This document shows positions 1 to 6,025 of a DNA stretch of 12,811 nt, piece by piece. The stretch's first letter is position 1, and every line of letters begins with the position of its first letter. This DNA is from Dehalococcoidales bacterium (lineage in GTDB: Bacteria > Chloroflexota > Dehalococcoidia > Dehalococcoidales > RBG-16-60-22): positions 1-12,811 of the forward strand of contig DAOWCR010000019.1 in assembly GCA_030639445.1 (NCBI GenBank), given 5' to 3'. The notes under the pieces are model-generated. The model was not told where the DNA came from and did no database searches. It saw only the letters and a list, made by a program, of their open reading frames with translations. The position numbers and the translations under genes are program-made.

Positions 1-91
1 GGCTTGGGGGCCTATATTCTCTGTCCCCCTTCTCTTAGAATATATGGTGACCGCATCCCTCGGGTTTTATTTTGGAAACCCACCCCCTTTA

Positions 92-119
92 TCCCCCTCC
101 CTTGGATAAGGGAGGGGGA
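92..119. repeat. GC-rich hairpin repeat (family A), copy 1
   Basis: A perfect 12-bp stem (92-103 pairing with 108-119) with a 4-nt loop, GGAT. The arm pattern is T-C5-T-C3-TT. It is flanked by C-rich sequence on the left (81-90) and AATGGG on the right. Orientation is opposite to the copies at 373 and 10836 and the same as the copy at 6491. Confidence 0.8.
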
Positions 120-193
120 ATGGGTTATGTGAGAGGGACCAAGTCCCTCTAAAACTCCCTATAAACATATTTAGAGGCTTCGCCTCTCTTTGA

Positions 194-344
194 CTCTCCT
201 TGTCCTGGGTTAATGGCGTGGGGCGTCTTAACTCTCCTTGCTCTGGGTTAGAAAGACGGGGCGTCTTGCTCTCCTTAATTTGTGTTTAATAAGGTGAGGT
301 GTTTTAGCTCTCCTTACTCCAGGTTAATAATATGGGGTGTTTAA
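194..344. repeat. Four degenerate ~38-bp tandem units
   Basis: The word CTCTCCTT recurs at 194, 232, 269 and 308, with spacings of 38, 37 and 39. Each unit continues with a variant of a GGGTTAAT core, then GGGGYGTYTTA or a relative. The units are diverged and have no unique spacers between them, so this is not a CRISPR array. The end of the last unit (331-344) also occurs at 10794-10807 in front of the other composite repeat copy, so the unit is part of the dispersed family. Confidence 0.7.
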
Positions 345-418
345 GAGGGGCCAAGCCCCTCTTTCAAAACATTCCCCCTCCCTTATCCAAGGGAGGGGGA
401 TAAAGGGGGAGGGTCACC
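331..418 (+). repeat. Composite dispersed repeat (family B hairpin + family A hairpin), left copy
   Basis: It consists of a lead-in TATGGGGYGTTTAAG, then a small hairpin (342-362, arms AAGAGGGGC/GCCCCTCTT), then the family A hairpin (373-400, 12-bp perfect stem, loop ATCC), then a GGGGGAGGG tail. The whole 88 bp aligns without gaps to 10794-10881, with only about seven mismatches by hand count. A short ORF that reads across it has no ribosome binding site and is not a gene. Confidence 0.8.
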
Positions 419-510
419 TAATAAGAACAGAACACAGGGAGCGAGGTCACCATATATCCCAAGAGAAGGGGGACAGAGAATATAGGCCCCCAAGCCTATC
501 AAGGGAAATA

Positions 511-534
511 CTCCGGGCGAGGAAACGCCCCGGA
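511..534. other. GC-rich stem-loop
   Basis: TCCGGGCG pairs with CGCCCCGGA with one bulged G and a 6-nt loop (AGGAAA). No U-run follows on the + strand, and on the - strand only TATTT comes after it. It may be a weak bidirectional terminator at the edge of the repeat region, just before the promoter of the next gene. Confidence 0.35.
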
Positions 535-555
535 TAATTCGTCCACATTCAACTT

Positions 556-584
556 TTGACATGCTGCCGTCCGGAACGTATAAT
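556..584 (+). promoter_or_regulatory. Consensus sigma70-type promoter for the small gene at 617
   Basis: TTGACA (556-561), a 17-nt spacer and TATAAT (579-584) match both consensus hexamers at the optimal spacing. The expected transcript start is near 591, giving a ~26-nt leader that contains the GGGAGGA ribosome binding site at 604-610. Confidence 0.75.
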
Positions 585-616
585 TAGGCTGACCTTAATC
601 CCCGGGAGGATATGTC

Positions 617-850
617 TTGGCGAAGAAAGAGGAAACCAGGCTGACCGACCAGGAGCCGGCGCCAGATGTCGAACGTATCAAGAGCCGCCTGGATATGCTG
701 GACCAGCGCCTGGATAATATCGACTCGGTGGTTACCGCCATCGCCGAGCGAATAATGAAACGGCCGGTTACCTTTACCGTAACCTGCGCAAACTGCGGCC
801 GCAACATAGAAATTGCCCTTATCGGCACGGAGAAACCGAGTAATAAATAA
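617..850 (+). CDS. Small coiled-coil protein with one CxxC motif, function unknown
   Basis: I do not recognise this 77-residue protein. The TTG start at 617 is chosen because GGGAGGA (604-610) lies 6 nt upstream and a consensus promoter precedes it. An ATG at 612 lies in another frame and soon meets a stop. Residues ~18-47 show heptad-like spacing of Ile, Leu and Val among charged residues, suggesting a helix or short coiled coil. The C-terminal part is beta-like and holds CANCGRN, a single Cys pair that could make half of a metal site in a dimer. There is no signal peptide or membrane segment. It is probably monocistronic, with 248 bases to bioY. An antisense ORF covers nearly the same bases but lacks these start signals. 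I am fairly sure it is a gene; the role is unknown. Confidence 0.65.
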   Translation: MAKKEETRLTDQEPAPDVERIKSRLDMLDQRLDNIDSVVTAIAERIMKRPVTFTVTCANCGRNIEIALIGTEKPSNK

Positions 851-935
851 ATCCGGTTACGGAATATTTACCCTCTTCACTGCTCATCTTAAGAATACTT
901 TATTTAATAGGGTCAGCTATTTCATGTTCCCCTTG

Positions 936-964
936 TTGACAATTTATCCATTACCTGATAGAAT
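936..964 (+). promoter_or_regulatory. Sigma70-type promoter for bioY
   Basis: TTGACA (936-941), a 17-nt spacer and TAGAAT (959-964) form a near-consensus promoter. Transcription would start near 971, leaving a leader of about 128 nt before bioY. The rest of the 851-1098 gap holds no gene I can support. Confidence 0.6.
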
Positions 965-1020
965 ACCCCGTGGAATTTTAACCCATATTCTCCCCAATTC
1001 TTTCTTTAAGAGATAATCAT

Positions 1021-1060
1021 TTAGGCACACTGAGTCGCACCAATTCTAGGCTGTGCCCAA
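1021..1060. promoter_or_regulatory. Spaced inverted repeat in the bioY leader (possible operator or stem)
   Basis: TTAGGCACA (1021-1029) and TGTGCCCAA (1052-1060) are inverted copies matching at 8 of 9 positions, separated by 22 nt. The layout loosely recalls the arm-spacer-arm BirA operators of biotin genes, but the sequence is not the known BirA box and the spacer is longer. It could instead be the base of an RNA stem, or chance. Confidence 0.3.
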
Positions 1061-1098
1061 ACTGAATACATAACCAATAATTAATGATGGAGGTAAAT

Positions 1099-1758
1099 AT
1101 GGCGATAGCTACTAGAATCAGCCAAACCAAATATGATGTCTTCCGATGGAGGTATGAGATTAGCATACCTAAAAAGCTAGCCCTGGCCGTTGGCATAGCC
1201 TGCCTTACTGGCCTTATGGCTCAGGTCAGATTCCCACTCCCTTGGAGTCCGGTGCCGGTGACCGGGCAAACCTTTGCCGTGCTCCTCGCCGGTGTCCTCC
1301 TGGGAAGGTGGTGGGGAGGTATAAGTCTAGGTATGTATGCTGGACTGGGTGCCATTGGACTGCCCTGGTTTGCCGGCTGGGGCAGTGGCCTGGGTTACCT
1401 TGCTGGGCCCACCGGCGGATATATAATTGGTTTTATTTTAGCTGCCCTTTTCCTAGGCCATTTCACCGATAAGTATATCAGATCAAGAAGCTTCCTGAGT
1501 ATGCTTGGACTCATGCTCTTCGCCAACTTTGTTCTGATCTATGTCCCCGGTCTCCTTCAGCTTGGGCTCTGGGTTAACTTGGTGAAAGGAGAACCGGCAA
1601 CCTTTACCAGTCTCCTTATGATGGGAGCCATCCCCTTTATTGCCGGTGATATCACCAAGGCCGTCCTGGCCGCGGCCATAGCCAGAGGAGTAACCCCCAA
1701 ATCAGCCTACAATGGAGAGGTAGATAAAGATAAATGGGCGAGTTGGCGACTCCCTTGA
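1099..1758 (+). CDS. bioY: BioY biotin transporter, substrate-binding (S) component
   Basis: BioY is the membrane protein that binds biotin for ECF-type transporters; some BioY proteins can also work alone. The 219-residue product has the family's usual size and about six hydrophobic segments. Family-typical motifs are visible: PVPVTGQTFAVLLAG (residues ~47-61), GPTGGYIIGF near the middle and PFIAGDITKAVLAA near the end. The start at 1099 is chosen because GGAGGT (1089-1094) lies 4 nt upstream; the ATGs at 1084 and 1087 lie before or over that site. No ecfT or ecfA genes are adjacent, so it would need a shared energising module encoded elsewhere or act alone. The last ~20 residues are polar and look like an added tail. 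The family call is firm. Confidence 0.93.
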   Translation: MAIATRISQTKYDVFRWRYEISIPKKLALAVGIACLTGLMAQVRFPLPWSPVPVTGQTFAVLLAGVLLGRWWGGISLGMYAGLGAIGLPWFAGWGSGLGYLAGPTGGYIIGFILAALFLGHFTDKYIRSRSFLSMLGLMLFANFVLIYVPGLLQLGLWVNLVKGEPATFTSLLMMGAIPFIAGDITKAVLAAAIARGVTPKSAYNGEVDKDKWASWRLP

Positions 1759-1949
1759 GAATACAGTAGGGTTATTCAAGATAAGAAAATGGGTGGTAAC
1801 AATAAAGAGGTAAAACAACACCTCAACCTGTCTGAGGCAGAAATAGATGCCCAACTGACACCACTGATGTATTCGGAACTGGTCAAAGAGCGCAGCGAGG
1901 GGACAACCTTTACTAGTTCCGGTCAACTAAAGGTGGATTACCAAGCCGG
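1759..1949 (+). pseudogene. Possible gene remnant in bioY's frame, helix-turn-helix-like
   Basis: The reading frame of bioY stays open after its TGA (1756-1758), and an ATG at 1789 starts ~54 codons before the frame runs antisense into the MFS gene. The stretch KQHLNLSEAEIDAQL, then LMYSELVKERSEG, looks like protein and loosely resembles a winged-helix core (helix, recognition helix, beta wing). I see no ribosome binding site before the ATG, and the 3' part is lost where the convergent MFS gene begins. It may be a truncated regulator, a degraded C-terminal extension of bioY, or chance. I would not annotate it as a working gene. Confidence 0.25.
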
Positions 1950-3095
1950 CTATTCCGACCGGGTAAACCAGAGAAACAGGCCGGCCCCCACCAGGGACGC
2001 CGCCGCCCCGAAGTAAAAGACGGCATTGATATCACTGAAATCGGCGATCACCCCGCCCAGAATTGGCCCCGCCGCCATGCCGATACTGAGCGCCACGCTA
2101 AACACGGCCAGAGCCGAGCCCATGCCGTATTTTCGGCCCTCGGTCACCATCATGGCCGAGGCGGCCGGAATAGAAATGGCGCTGCCGAGACTCCCCAGGA
2201 CGCACAGCGCCAGCAACTGCCCGAAGCTGCCCGCCGGGGGCACCAGCGCCAGATAGACAAAGCTGACCAGACAGCCGGCCACCACCAGGGGCCTCCGAGG
2301 GAACCGGTCGGCGATTCTACCCCAGGGAATTCCGAGCAGCGAGGAAAGCAGCAGGTAAACCGCCACCAGGACACCGATGAGGTTGGGACGCAGGCCGAGT
2401 TTCAGGGCGGCAAAGACCGGTAGAAAAGTGAAAAAGGCGGCCCGGCCCAGGGTAAGCGCCAGGCGAAAACTAACCAGGCCGGTCATCGTGCGGCTCCGGC
2501 TCATCTCTCTAAAAGAGAGACGGGGCCTGGTGGCTAGTTTCTGGTCGCCAACTTCAGGGAGGAAGAAAGCGGCGATAAAGAACGCCAGCAGACTGAGACC
2601 GCCCATGGTGAAGAAGGCAATATCCATCCCCAGATGTTCCGCCACCACGCCGCCCAGCAAAGGGCCAACACCGAAACCACCGAGAAAGGCGGCGTTAGCG
2701 TAACCCATCCATTTCCCCTCCTCGCCCTCGGGGGAAATATCGCCGATATAAGCCTGAGCAATAGGCAGAATCATGCTGCCCGACACGCCGTGCAGCAGGC
2801 GCACCAGGACCAACAGGAATACCGTATTCGCCCAGACGAAAACCGGTGAGATAACCGCATAGGCCAGAAGACCGATGACGATGAATGGCTTCCGTCCGCT
2901 GCGGTCAGAAAGTCGGCCGAAGACGGGCGTCAACAGCACGCGGGAAATAGGAAACGCGGCAAAGATTAATCCCAGCCCGAATCCGGTCGCTCCCAGGCTC
3001 TCGGCATAAAGGGGTAAAAGAGGGACTACTATTCCGGAGCCTAACATGCAGCAGAAGATAGAAATGGCTAAAATGGGGAAAGCTCTTTTTATCAT
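1950..3095 (-). CDS. MFS transporter, DHA1-like (probable drug/H+ antiporter)
   Basis: A 381-residue inner-membrane protein with two six-helix halves, typical of the major facilitator superfamily. Motif A is clear in the loop after helix 2 (GRLSDRSGRKP), with a weaker copy in the second half (GRIADRFPRRP). Glycine-rich GPLLGG and GPILGG segments resemble motif C of antiporters. The substrate cannot be told from sequence; multidrug or metabolite efflux is likely for the subfamily. The frame is open to an ATG at 3152, but I prefer the ATG at 3095: it places the first helix right at the N-terminus, and a TTGTCT-N17-TATAAT promoter sits just upstream, overlapping the intermediate ATG at 3110. No candidate start has a good Shine-Dalgarno, so 3152 (400 residues) stays possible. 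It is transcribed away from thrS and looks full length. Confidence 0.9.
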   Translation of the reverse strand: MIKRAFPILAISIFCCMLGSGIVVPLLPLYAESLGATGFGLGLIFAAFPISRVLLTPVFGRLSDRSGRKPFIVIGLLAYAVISPVFVWANTVFLLVLVRLLHGVSGSMILPIAQAYIGDISPEGEEGKWMGYANAAFLGGFGVGPLLGGVVAEHLGMDIAFFTMGGLSLLAFFIAAFFLPEVGDQKLATRPRLSFREMSRSRTMTGLVSFRLALTLGRAAFFTFLPVFAALKLGLRPNLIGVLVAVYLLLSSLLGIPWGRIADRFPRRPLVVAGCLVSFVYLALVPPAGSFGQLLALCVLGSLGSAISIPAASAMMVTEGRKYGMGSALAVFSVALSIGMAAGPILGGVIADFSDINAVFYFGAAASLVGAGLFLWFTRSE

Positions 3096-3108
3096 GCGGG
3101 CTGGAAGC

Positions 3109-3137
3109 ATTATAGCGCCTGGACGCCCGGAAGACAA
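3109..3137 (-). promoter_or_regulatory. Putative promoter of the MFS gene
   Basis: Read on the - strand: TTGTCT (3137-3132), a 17-nt spacer and TATAAT (3114-3109). The predicted transcript start near 3102 leaves only ~7 nt before the ATG at 3095, so the message would be nearly leaderless. This fits the absence of a Shine-Dalgarno. Confidence 0.45.
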
Positions 3138-3142
3138 GGTGA

Positions 3143-3171
3143 TTGCACTCATCGTTGGTCACTGGTATAAT
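3143..3171 (+). promoter_or_regulatory. Promoter of thrS, with extended -10
   Basis: TTGCAC (3143-3148), a 17-nt spacer and TATAAT (3166-3171), preceded by TGG, which makes an extended -10. Transcription would start near 3178, giving a ~81-nt thrS leader. It lies back to back with the putative MFS promoter. Confidence 0.7.
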
Positions 3172-3197
3172 AAGGCTGTGGACTAAGTGTGGTGGCT

Positions 3198-3232
3198 AAA
3201 GCCTCTCGTCCCGGGACAGGGTGAGAGGTTTT
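3198..3232 (+). promoter_or_regulatory. Terminator-like stem-loop in the thrS leader (possible attenuator)
   Basis: CCTCTCGTCC (3202-3211) pairs with GGGTGAGAGG (3219-3228), with two G-U wobbles, around a 7-nt loop. Flanking AAAG and TTTT (3229-3232) can extend the stem, and T-rich sequence follows. It sits between the predicted transcript start (~3178) and the ribosome binding site (3244-3249), where an attenuator or a synthetase-binding operator would lie. No T-box hallmarks are visible and the leader is too short for one. Regulation is inference. Confidence 0.4.
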
Positions 3233-3258
3233 CATTATCAACCGGGAGAAATCCGGCC

Positions 3259-5010
3259 ATGGCTCAAAGTAAAGAGAAAGATAAAGAGGCAAAGCTGGAG
3301 ACAATGCGGCATTCCGCCTCTCATATCATGGCGGAAGCGGTTCTGTCTATCTTCCCTGACGCCAAGTTCGGCATCGGCCCGGCGATTGCCGACGGCTTTT
3401 ATTACGACTTTGATTTACCCCGCACCCTCACCCCGGATGATTTACCCCTCATCGAGAACAAGATGAAAGAAATAATCAGCTCAAATTTACCTTTTACCCG
3501 GAAAGAAGTAACCAGAGAAGAAGCCCGGCGGCTATTCGCCACCCAGCCCTACAAGCTGGAACTGATTGACGAGCTTCCCGATGAGAAAGTCAGCGTCTAC
3601 CAGCAGGGCTCGTTCGTTGATATGTGCCGCGGGCCCCACGTCAGCGCCACCAGGGAGATAAAAGCCTTTAAACTGGTCAGTATTGCCGGCGCCTACTGGC
3701 GCGGCGACGAGCACCGCCCCATGCTGCAGCGGATATACGGGGTCGCTTTTGACACCGAAAAAATTCTGGACGAGCACCTGAAAAGGATTGAGGAAGCCGT
3801 CCGGCGCGACCACCGGAAACTGGGCCGGGAGCTTGACCTGTTCAGTATCCAGGACGAATTCGGCCCGGGACTGGTCCTCTGGCATCCCAAAGGCGCCATT
3901 ATCCGCCGCGCCATTGAGGACTTCTGGAAAGACGAGCACGTTAAACGCGGCTATGAGATTGTCTATACCCCTCACCTCGCCCGCATGGACCTGTGGCAAA
4001 CCAGCGGGCACCTTGACTTTTACCGGGACTACTTATACCGCCCGATGGACGTGGAAGGGCAGAAATACATCGTGAAACCGATGAACTGCCTGGGGCATAT
4101 TTTGATTTATAAAACCCGGCTACGCAGCTACCGTGACCTGCCGATACGTTACGCCGAGCTGGGCACCGTCTACCGCTACGAGCGCTCCGGGGTGCTGCAC
4201 GGCCTGTCCCGGGTCAGGGGCTTTACCCAGGACGATGCCCATATCTTCTGCCGCCTTGACCAGCTGGAGGAAGAAATAACCGGAGTGCTGGACCTGGCCC
4301 TCTTTATGATAGATGTCTTTGACTTCAAGAATTACCAGCTGCTGCTTTCCACCCGGCCCGAGAAATACGCCGGCACTCCCGAGGTCTGGGAAGAGGCCAC
4401 CGATACCCTGCGCCGGGCCCTGGAACGCTCCAAACTCAAATATGAAATCGACCCGGGAGAAGGCGTCTTCTACGGGCCGAAAATAGACATCAAGTTCGAG
4501 AGCGCCCTGGGGAAAGCCTGGCAGGGGCCGACCATCCAGGTTGACTTTAACCTGCCGCCGCGCTTTGATGTTACCTACATCGGCGAGGACGGACAGGAAC
4601 ACACGGTGGTCATGATACACCGCACCGTGCTGGGCAGCATGGAACGCTTCCTGGCCACACTCATCGAACACTACGGCGGCGCTTTTCCGCTGTGGCTGGC
4701 GCCGGTCCAGGTCAGGATAATTCCGGTAGCTGACCGCCACCTGGAGTATGCCCGTAAGCTGGAAGCTGAACTCAAAGACGAAGGGATACGCGCCGAGGTT
4801 GATGCCCGGGCGGAAAGGATGAACCCCAAAATCAGGCAGGCACAGCTTGAGAAGATACCCTATATGTTGGTGGTCGGTGATAAAGAAGTGGCGACCGCTA
4901 CCATTTCCATTCGCCGGCGCAGCGGGGAACAGCTGGCCGCCCAATCTTTTACTGATTTCAAGAGCCAAATCAAAACGGCCATCGCCGGTAAGGCAAACGA
5001 GTTAAAATGA
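3259..5010 (+). CDS. thrS: Threonyl-tRNA synthetase (form without TGS domain)
   Basis: Class II synthetase that charges tRNA(Thr) in the cytoplasm; 583 residues, against 642 in E. coli. It lacks the N-terminal TGS domain and begins almost directly with the editing domain, which keeps its HxxxH (H18, H22) and CRGPH (C123, H127). The catalytic core has class II motifs 2 (YRYERSGVLHGLSRVRG) and 3 (near HRTVLGSMERF), and the three zinc ligands expected for threonine recognition: C277 in NCLGH, H328 in DDAH, H454 in MIHR. The C-terminal ~100 residues form the anticodon-binding domain. ATG 3259 is chosen because GGGAGA (3244-3249) lies 9 nt upstream; a GTG at 3187 in frame would run through the leader hairpin. 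It is first in the translation block. The zinc and editing residues all being present argues for a fully active, proofreading enzyme. Confidence 0.97.
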   Translation: MAQSKEKDKEAKLETMRHSASHIMAEAVLSIFPDAKFGIGPAIADGFYYDFDLPRTLTPDDLPLIENKMKEIISSNLPFTRKEVTREEARRLFATQPYKLELIDELPDEKVSVYQQGSFVDMCRGPHVSATREIKAFKLVSIAGAYWRGDEHRPMLQRIYGVAFDTEKILDEHLKRIEEAVRRDHRKLGRELDLFSIQDEFGPGLVLWHPKGAIIRRAIEDFWKDEHVKRGYEIVYTPHLARMDLWQTSGHLDFYRDYLYRPMDVEGQKYIVKPMNCLGHILIYKTRLRSYRDLPIRYAELGTVYRYERSGVLHGLSRVRGFTQDDAHIFCRLDQLEEEITGVLDLALFMIDVFDFKNYQLLLSTRPEKYAGTPEVWEEATDTLRRALERSKLKYEIDPGEGVFYGPKIDIKFESALGKAWQGPTIQVDFNLPPRFDVTYIGEDGQEHTVVMIHRTVLGSMERFLATLIEHYGGAFPLWLAPVQVRIIPVADRHLEYARKLEAELKDEGIRAEVDARAERMNPKIRQAQLEKIPYMLVVGDKEVATATISIRRRSGEQLAAQSFTDFKSQIKTAIAGKANELK

Positions 5011-5039
5011 TATCCCCAAACAGACCCAATTTCCCCGAT

Positions 5040-5068
5040 TTGATTAGTCGACGAGAAAATGGTATAGT
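5040..5068 (+). promoter_or_regulatory. Internal promoter of infC-rpmI-rplT
   Basis: TTGATT (5040-5045), a 17-nt spacer and TATAGT (5063-5068), preceded by TGG (extended -10). Transcription would start near 5075, about 41 nt before the proposed infC start. This rules out a TTG at 5071 as the start codon for this transcript. Confidence 0.6.
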
Positions 5069-5115
5069 TTTTGCTCGTAGGCTATTTATACCTGGAGGAG
5101 GTAAACAGGGACATA

Positions 5116-5817
5116 ATTAAACGACTACGCGTCAACCACATGATTAGGGCTCGAGAGGTCAGGCTGGTGGGGGAAAAGGGTGAGCAGCTGGGGATTATGC
5201 CCTTGTTCCAGGCGCAGGAAACGGCGAGAAAGTATAACCTTGACCTGGTTGAAGTAGCGCCTAACGCCGAACCCCCGGTGTGCCGACTTCTTGACTACGG
5301 CAGGTTCAAATACCAGCAGGCCAAAAAAGAACAGGAAATGAAGAAGGGCCAGAAGGCCTCGTTACTGAGAGAAGTGCGCCTGCGACCCAAGATTGGTGAC
5401 CACGATTTCGAGGCCAAAGCCAGGAATGCCCGGAAACTGCTCGGGGACGGAGCCAAGGTCAAGGTGACCATAATGTTCCGGGGCCGTGAAATCACCCACC
5501 CGGAGTTGGGCTATAAGTTACTCCAGCGGATGATGGAGTCGCTGGGAGAAGCCGCCAGCCTGGAAAGACAGGCAGTGCTGGAAGGGAAACGGATGAATAT
5601 AATCCTGGTCCCGGCCACACCGAAAAGCAAACCCAGAGAAGAAATAAAAGAAGAAGCCAGGGGAGAAGCCAAGAAAGAAGCCAGGGAAGAAGCAAAGAAA
5701 GAAAGCAAAGAAGAAGTAAAGAAAGAAGCCAAAGAAGAAGCCAAGAAAGAAGCCAAAGAAGAAGCCAAGAAAGAAGCCAAAGAAGAAGTAAAGGAAGCCC
5801 AGGATGCCAAAAATTAA
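5116..5817 (+). CDS. infC: Translation initiation factor IF-3, AUU start, with Lys/Glu/Ala tail
   Basis: IF3 binds the 30S subunit, prevents premature 50S joining and checks start codon and initiator tRNA. The N-domain (RVNHMIRAREVRL, then DLVEVAPNAEPPVCRLLDYG), the linker (FKYQQAKKEQEMKKGQK) and the C-domain (REVRLRPKIGDHDF, GREITHPELG) are all present. No ATG, GTG or TTG fits the expected N-terminus. The strong GGAGGAGGT (5094-5102) points to ATT at 5116, read as ATT AAA as in E. coli infC; ATA at 5113 is the alternative. ATG 5140 would remove the conserved RVN and lies 37 nt from the ribosome site. Non-AUG starts on infC let IF3 limit its own synthesis, which I infer here. Residues ~168-233 are a charged tail beyond the family's usual ~170-180 residues. 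The end overlaps rpmI by 14 nt. Confidence 0.93.
   Translation: MKRLRVNHMIRAREVRLVGEKGEQLGIMPLFQAQETARKYNLDLVEVAPNAEPPVCRLLDYGRFKYQQAKKEQEMKKGQKASLLREVRLRPKIGDHDFEAKARNARKLLGDGAKVKVTIMFRGREITHPELGYKLLQRMMESLGEAASLERQAVLEGKRMNIILVPATPKSKPREEIKEEARGEAKKEAREEAKKESKEEVKKEAKEEAKKEAKEEAKKEAKEEVKEAQDAKN
5668..5787 (+). repeat. 24-bp tandem repeat coding the IF3 tail
   Basis: Five consecutive 24-bp units start at 5668, 5692, 5716, 5740 and 5764. The last two are identical and the one before differs at two positions. Each encodes an octapeptide close to AKKEAKEE. The purine-rich repeat produces Leu/Trp-rich ORFs on the opposite strand that are not genes. Copy number could vary between strains by slippage without breaking the frame. 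Confidence 0.9.
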
Positions 5818-6007
5818 AACTCATAAAGGGGCACAGAGCCGCTTCCATGTTACCGGAAGTGGCAAAATTATGCGGGTCAAGGGACCGAAAAGTCACCTGC
5901 GCCGCCGCAAAGCCAAGCGGGTCAAACGCCTTTTTGACGAGAAGGTAGCGCTGCATCCGGCGGACCGCATCAGGATAAAAAGACTTATCCCCTACGGAGT
6001 TAGCTAG
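5804..6007 (+). CDS. rpmI: 50S ribosomal protein L35
   Basis: A 67-residue basic protein of the large ribosomal subunit, of normal length for L35. It shows the family start MPKIKTHKGAQSRF, the SGKI segment, the HLRRRKAKRVKRL patch and the final RIKRLIPYG. The ATG at 5804 lies inside the end of infC in another frame (14-nt overlap), with AAGGA (5791-5795) 8 nt upstream, so translation is probably coupled to infC. The infC-rpmI-rplT order is standard in bacteria. In several bacteria L20 represses this operon by binding its mRNA; I cannot identify such a site here. Confidence 0.97.
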   Translation: MPKIKTHKGAQSRFHVTGSGKIMRVKGPKSHLRRRKAKRVKRLFDEKVALHPADRIRIKRLIPYGVS

Positions 6008-6025
6008 ACAGGAGGAGTCAATACT

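Larger units (their letters stand above)
1..496. repeat. Inverted-repeat element, gene-free, with tandem units and hairpins inside
   Basis: Bases 1-52 are the reverse complement of 445-496 without gaps (50 of 52 matching by hand count; mismatches at 37 and 39). Hairpin copies at 92-119 and 373-400 lie in opposite orientations inside the arms and extend the symmetry, so the arms run to about 125 nt with a diverged stretch between. The centre holds small perfect hairpins at 132-150 and 172-186 and the tandem units at 194-344. The left arm starts at the first base of the window, so the element may extend further left. No transposase or convincing ORF lies within. It looks like a non-autonomous, MITE-like or REP-cluster element; mobility is inference. 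Confidence 0.7.

Noticed and set aside
92..119. Family A hairpins as intrinsic terminators
   Set aside because: Stems are strong but no U-run follows in either direction, and copies occur in both orientations away from gene ends.
194..344. Possible CRISPR array
   Set aside because: The units are contiguous and degenerate, without unique spacers, and no cas genes are present.
337..537. 66-residue + strand ORF in the left repeat region
   Set aside because: It reads through hairpin repeats, has no ribosome site, and shows low-complexity composition; a similar ORF at 10671-10895 arises from the other repeat copy.
3187..3258. GTG start for thrS, adding 24 residues
   Set aside because: These codons cover the leader stem-loop; ATG 3259 has a well-placed Shine-Dalgarno.
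4120..4968. 282-residue ORF on the - strand
   Set aside because: It is entirely antisense to thrS, which has every ThrRS motif; no start signals or family resemblance.
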